Position numbers and translations under genes: made by a program | NCBI GenBank assembly: GCA_026989045.1 | Contig: JALSJY010000134.1 | Location: forward strand, 1 to 16,680 | Reading direction: 5' to 3' | Length of the DNA: 16,680 bases | Source: Hyphomicrobiales bacterium | Lineage (GTDB): Bacteria > Pseudomonadota > Alphaproteobacteria > Rhizobiales > Devosiaceae | Notes under the pieces: model-generated | What the model saw: the letters and a program-made list of their open reading frames with translations, nothing else | The model's database searches: none | What the model was told of the DNA's origin: nothing | Shown here: positions 15,042 to 16,680 of the stretch, one piece after another | How positions within the stretch are numbered: the stretch's first letter is position 1 | Layout: the number at the start of each line of letters is the position of its first letter

Positions 15042-16680
15042 TCAATTAGTTAGATTTTTTCTAGCAGCTATTGCAGCTTGCCCAAGAGATATGCCGCCGT
15101 CATTTAAGGGAAATAAGCAAGGCACAAGCACTTTTAAGGAAGAACTCTCTAGCATTTTCTTTACTCTTAGCAATAACAAGCTATTTTGAAATACACCTCC
15201 ACTTAAAACTATGGTTTTGATATTGTGATGCTGAGCCAAGTTTTTTGCAGTTTTGGCGATAACTCTGACTAGGCTGTTATGAAAACGGCTTGCGATAATT
15301 TCTCGTGATGTGCCTTTGTTTAAGTCTGCCAATATTCCTGACCAAAGACCTTCCCATTGCAAAACAGCACCTATCTCAACTGGATAAAACCCCTCTTCCT
15401 CTTGGCATTTTTCGGCGAGTGCTTGTAGATGCATAGCCGCCTCTCCTTCAAATTTTTGCTGCTCAAAGCAAATATCTAATATGGCAGCAACTGCATCAAA
15501 AAGACGGCCAGCAGAAGAAGCTTTTGGGCTATTTATATCTTTGTCGATCATTTGCACCATCATATCAACTGGCTTGTTTGGGAAATCTGGCAGGGGCAGT
15601 TTTGCGACATATAAATGTGCTAGCAGATTACGCCAAGGTTGTTGGTTAGCTTTATCGCCGCCTAGTAGCGGAATAGGCATAAAATGAGCCAGCCTTTTAT
15701 ATTCACTAAAATCAGCTAGCAAAAACTCCCCGCCCCAGATAGTTGCATCTGCACCATATCCCAACCCATCTAACACCACACCAAGCACAGCAGGAGCATC
15801 TGGCGGCATTTTATGTTCCGCCATCACAGCTGCAATATGAGCATGGTGGTGCTGGACTTGCACAATTTCTGCTCCATCTGCCTGCGCTCTTTTTTCTACT
15901 TGCGCTTGCCCAAGTCGGGTTGAGAAATAATTAGGGTGCATATCCACTGCCACCCTTTGTGGCGTAAAATCATAAATCTGATGATAAAGCTGTAAATTAT
16001 GATGAAAATCACGTTGGGTCTGTGGGTTTTGCATATCCCCCATATGTTGGCTGACAATAGCTCGACCCTGATCTAGCAAGCAAAAGGTATTTTTTATGTC
16101 TGCTCCCATCGCCAAAATAGATGGTAGGTGTTTAAACTCATCATGCAACACTAATGGTGCGGGGGCATAACCACGTGCTCGGCGTAGAATTTGTGGAGTT
16201 TTATCAATGAGCTGCACCACGCTATCATCTATGCGATTAACAATCTCACGATCATGCAATAACCATAGATCGGCAATGCCAGCCAGTTTTTCTAGCGCCT
16301 CACCATTATCTATCACTTGCGGCTCATCGCTAATATTGCCTGACGTCAAAACAATCGGGCGGTTGATCGCACGTAATAAAATATGGTGCAGCGGGCTATT
16401 TGGCAACATAATTCCAAGGCGGTTTTGACCTGATGCAATAGAGGGAGCTAACTCAACATTGCACTTTTCTAAAAGAAGGATTGGCGCTTGCCAGCTTTGT
16501 AATAAAGCTTTTTCACTATCATTCATAACAGCTATTTTAGCTACCATTTCCACATCTCGCACCATCAATGCTAGTGGCTTACCATGTCGAAATTTACGAG
16601 CTCGAAGGCGAGCAACTGCGGCCTCATTGCTTGCATCTAGCGCTAATTGAAAACCGCCTAAGCCCTTGATCGCTACAATC
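15042..16680 (-). CDS. hypF: Hydrogenase maturation factor HypF (carbamoyltransferase), 5' end cut by window
   Basis: The open frame continues past base 16680: hand translation reads IVAIKGLGGFQLALDA, then NEAAVARLRARK and GKPLALMVRD, so the TTG near 16568 is internal and the gene is partial. The upstream part is the end of the YrdC-like domain (VLTSGNISDEPQVIDN, HDREIVNRIDDSVV). The Kae1-like carbamoyltransferase domain follows: QHHHAHIAAVMAEHK, VLDGLGYGADATIWGGEFL, ASSAGRLFDAVAAILD, VLSGGVFQNSLLL and PLNDGGISLGQAAIA. HypF uses carbamoyl phosphate and ATP to carbamoylate HypE, the source of the cyanide ligands of [NiFe] hydrogenases. The N-terminal acylphosphatase and zinc-finger regions lie outside. 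The C-terminus is complete. It implies a [NiFe]-hydrogenase locus to the right and appears unrelated to the sugar regulon. Confidence 0.93.
   Translation of the reverse strand, partial: IVAIKGLGGFQLALDASNEAAVARLRARKFRHGKPLALMVRDVEMVAKIAVMNDSEKALLQSWQAPILLLEKCNVELAPSIASGQNRLGIMLPNSPLHHILLRAINRPIVLTSGNISDEPQVIDNGEALEKLAGIADLWLLHDREIVNRIDDSVVQLIDKTPQILRRARGYAPAPLVLHDEFKHLPSILAMGADIKNTFCLLDQGRAIVSQHMGDMQNPQTQRDFHHNLQLYHQIYDFTPQRVAVDMHPNYFSTRLGQAQVEKRAQADGAEIVQVQHHHAHIAAVMAEHKMPPDAPAVLGVVLDGLGYGADATIWGGEFLLADFSEYKRLAHFMPIPLLGGDKANQQPWRNLLAHLYVAKLPLPDFPNKPVDMMVQMIDKDINSPKASSAGRLFDAVAAILDICFEQQKFEGEAAMHLQALAEKCQEEEGFYPVEIGAVLQWEGLWSGILADLNKGTSREIIASRFHNSLVRVIAKTAKNLAQHHNIKTIVLSGGVFQNSLLLLRVKKMLESSSLKVLVPCLFPLNDGGISLGQAAIAARKNLTN

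Overview
The window reads as a piece of an alphaproteobacterial chromosome with low GC content (roughly 40% by eye). The taxonomic call is an inference from the gene repertoire (SorC-type regulator, Rbs/Lsr-type sugar importer, AcoABC-like complex, DHAK kinase pair, HypF), not from any marker gene. Coding density is high and the longest gap without a gene is about 290 bp. No rRNA, tRNA, insertion sequence, integrase, phage gene or CRISPR array was seen.

Layout. Positions 1-393 (minus) hold the 5' part of a 5-methylthioribose kinase gene, mtnK, running off the left edge. Positions 574-7170 (minus) are a compact six-gene run. In transcription order it encodes a SorC/DeoR-type regulator, a tagatose/psicose 3-epimerase-like TIM-barrel enzyme, E1 alpha and E1 beta of an acetoin-dehydrogenase-like complex, a lipoyl protein fused to an alpha/beta hydrolase (AcoC-like), and an FGGY carbohydrate kinase. 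Positions 7171-7459 are a divergent control region with a good sigma70 promoter, an inverted repeat over its -10/start region, and a hairpin-rich leader of about 210 nt. Positions 7460-13683 (plus) hold a periplasmic sugar-binding protein, a terminator-like hairpin, a two-domain ABC ATPase, two permeases, and a DhaK-like and DhaL-like kinase pair. Positions 13696-14778 (minus) encode an aldo/keto reductase with an 18-bp palindrome over its probable promoter. Positions 15042-16680 (minus) hold the C-terminal two thirds of hypF, running off the right edge.

How it fits together. The two divergent operons look like one regulon for taking up and degrading a small sugar-like molecule. The importer has the Lsr/Rhi/Rbs layout: one binding protein, a duplicated ATPase and two permeases. 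The epimerase would rearrange a ketose around C3. A ThDP/lipoyl complex of acetoin-dehydrogenase type would cleave an acyloin bond between C2 and C3 to an acyl thioester plus an aldehyde or ketone. Two unrelated kinases, FGGY and DHAK, would trap sugar or triose/tetrose pieces as phosphates. I do not recognise this combination as a described pathway. The substrate is not readable from the sequence; a 1-deoxyketose or a similar acyloin sugar is my working guess. No dihydrolipoamide dehydrogenase (E3) and no DhaM is present in the window, so the first would have to come from elsewhere and the kinase pair may use ATP.
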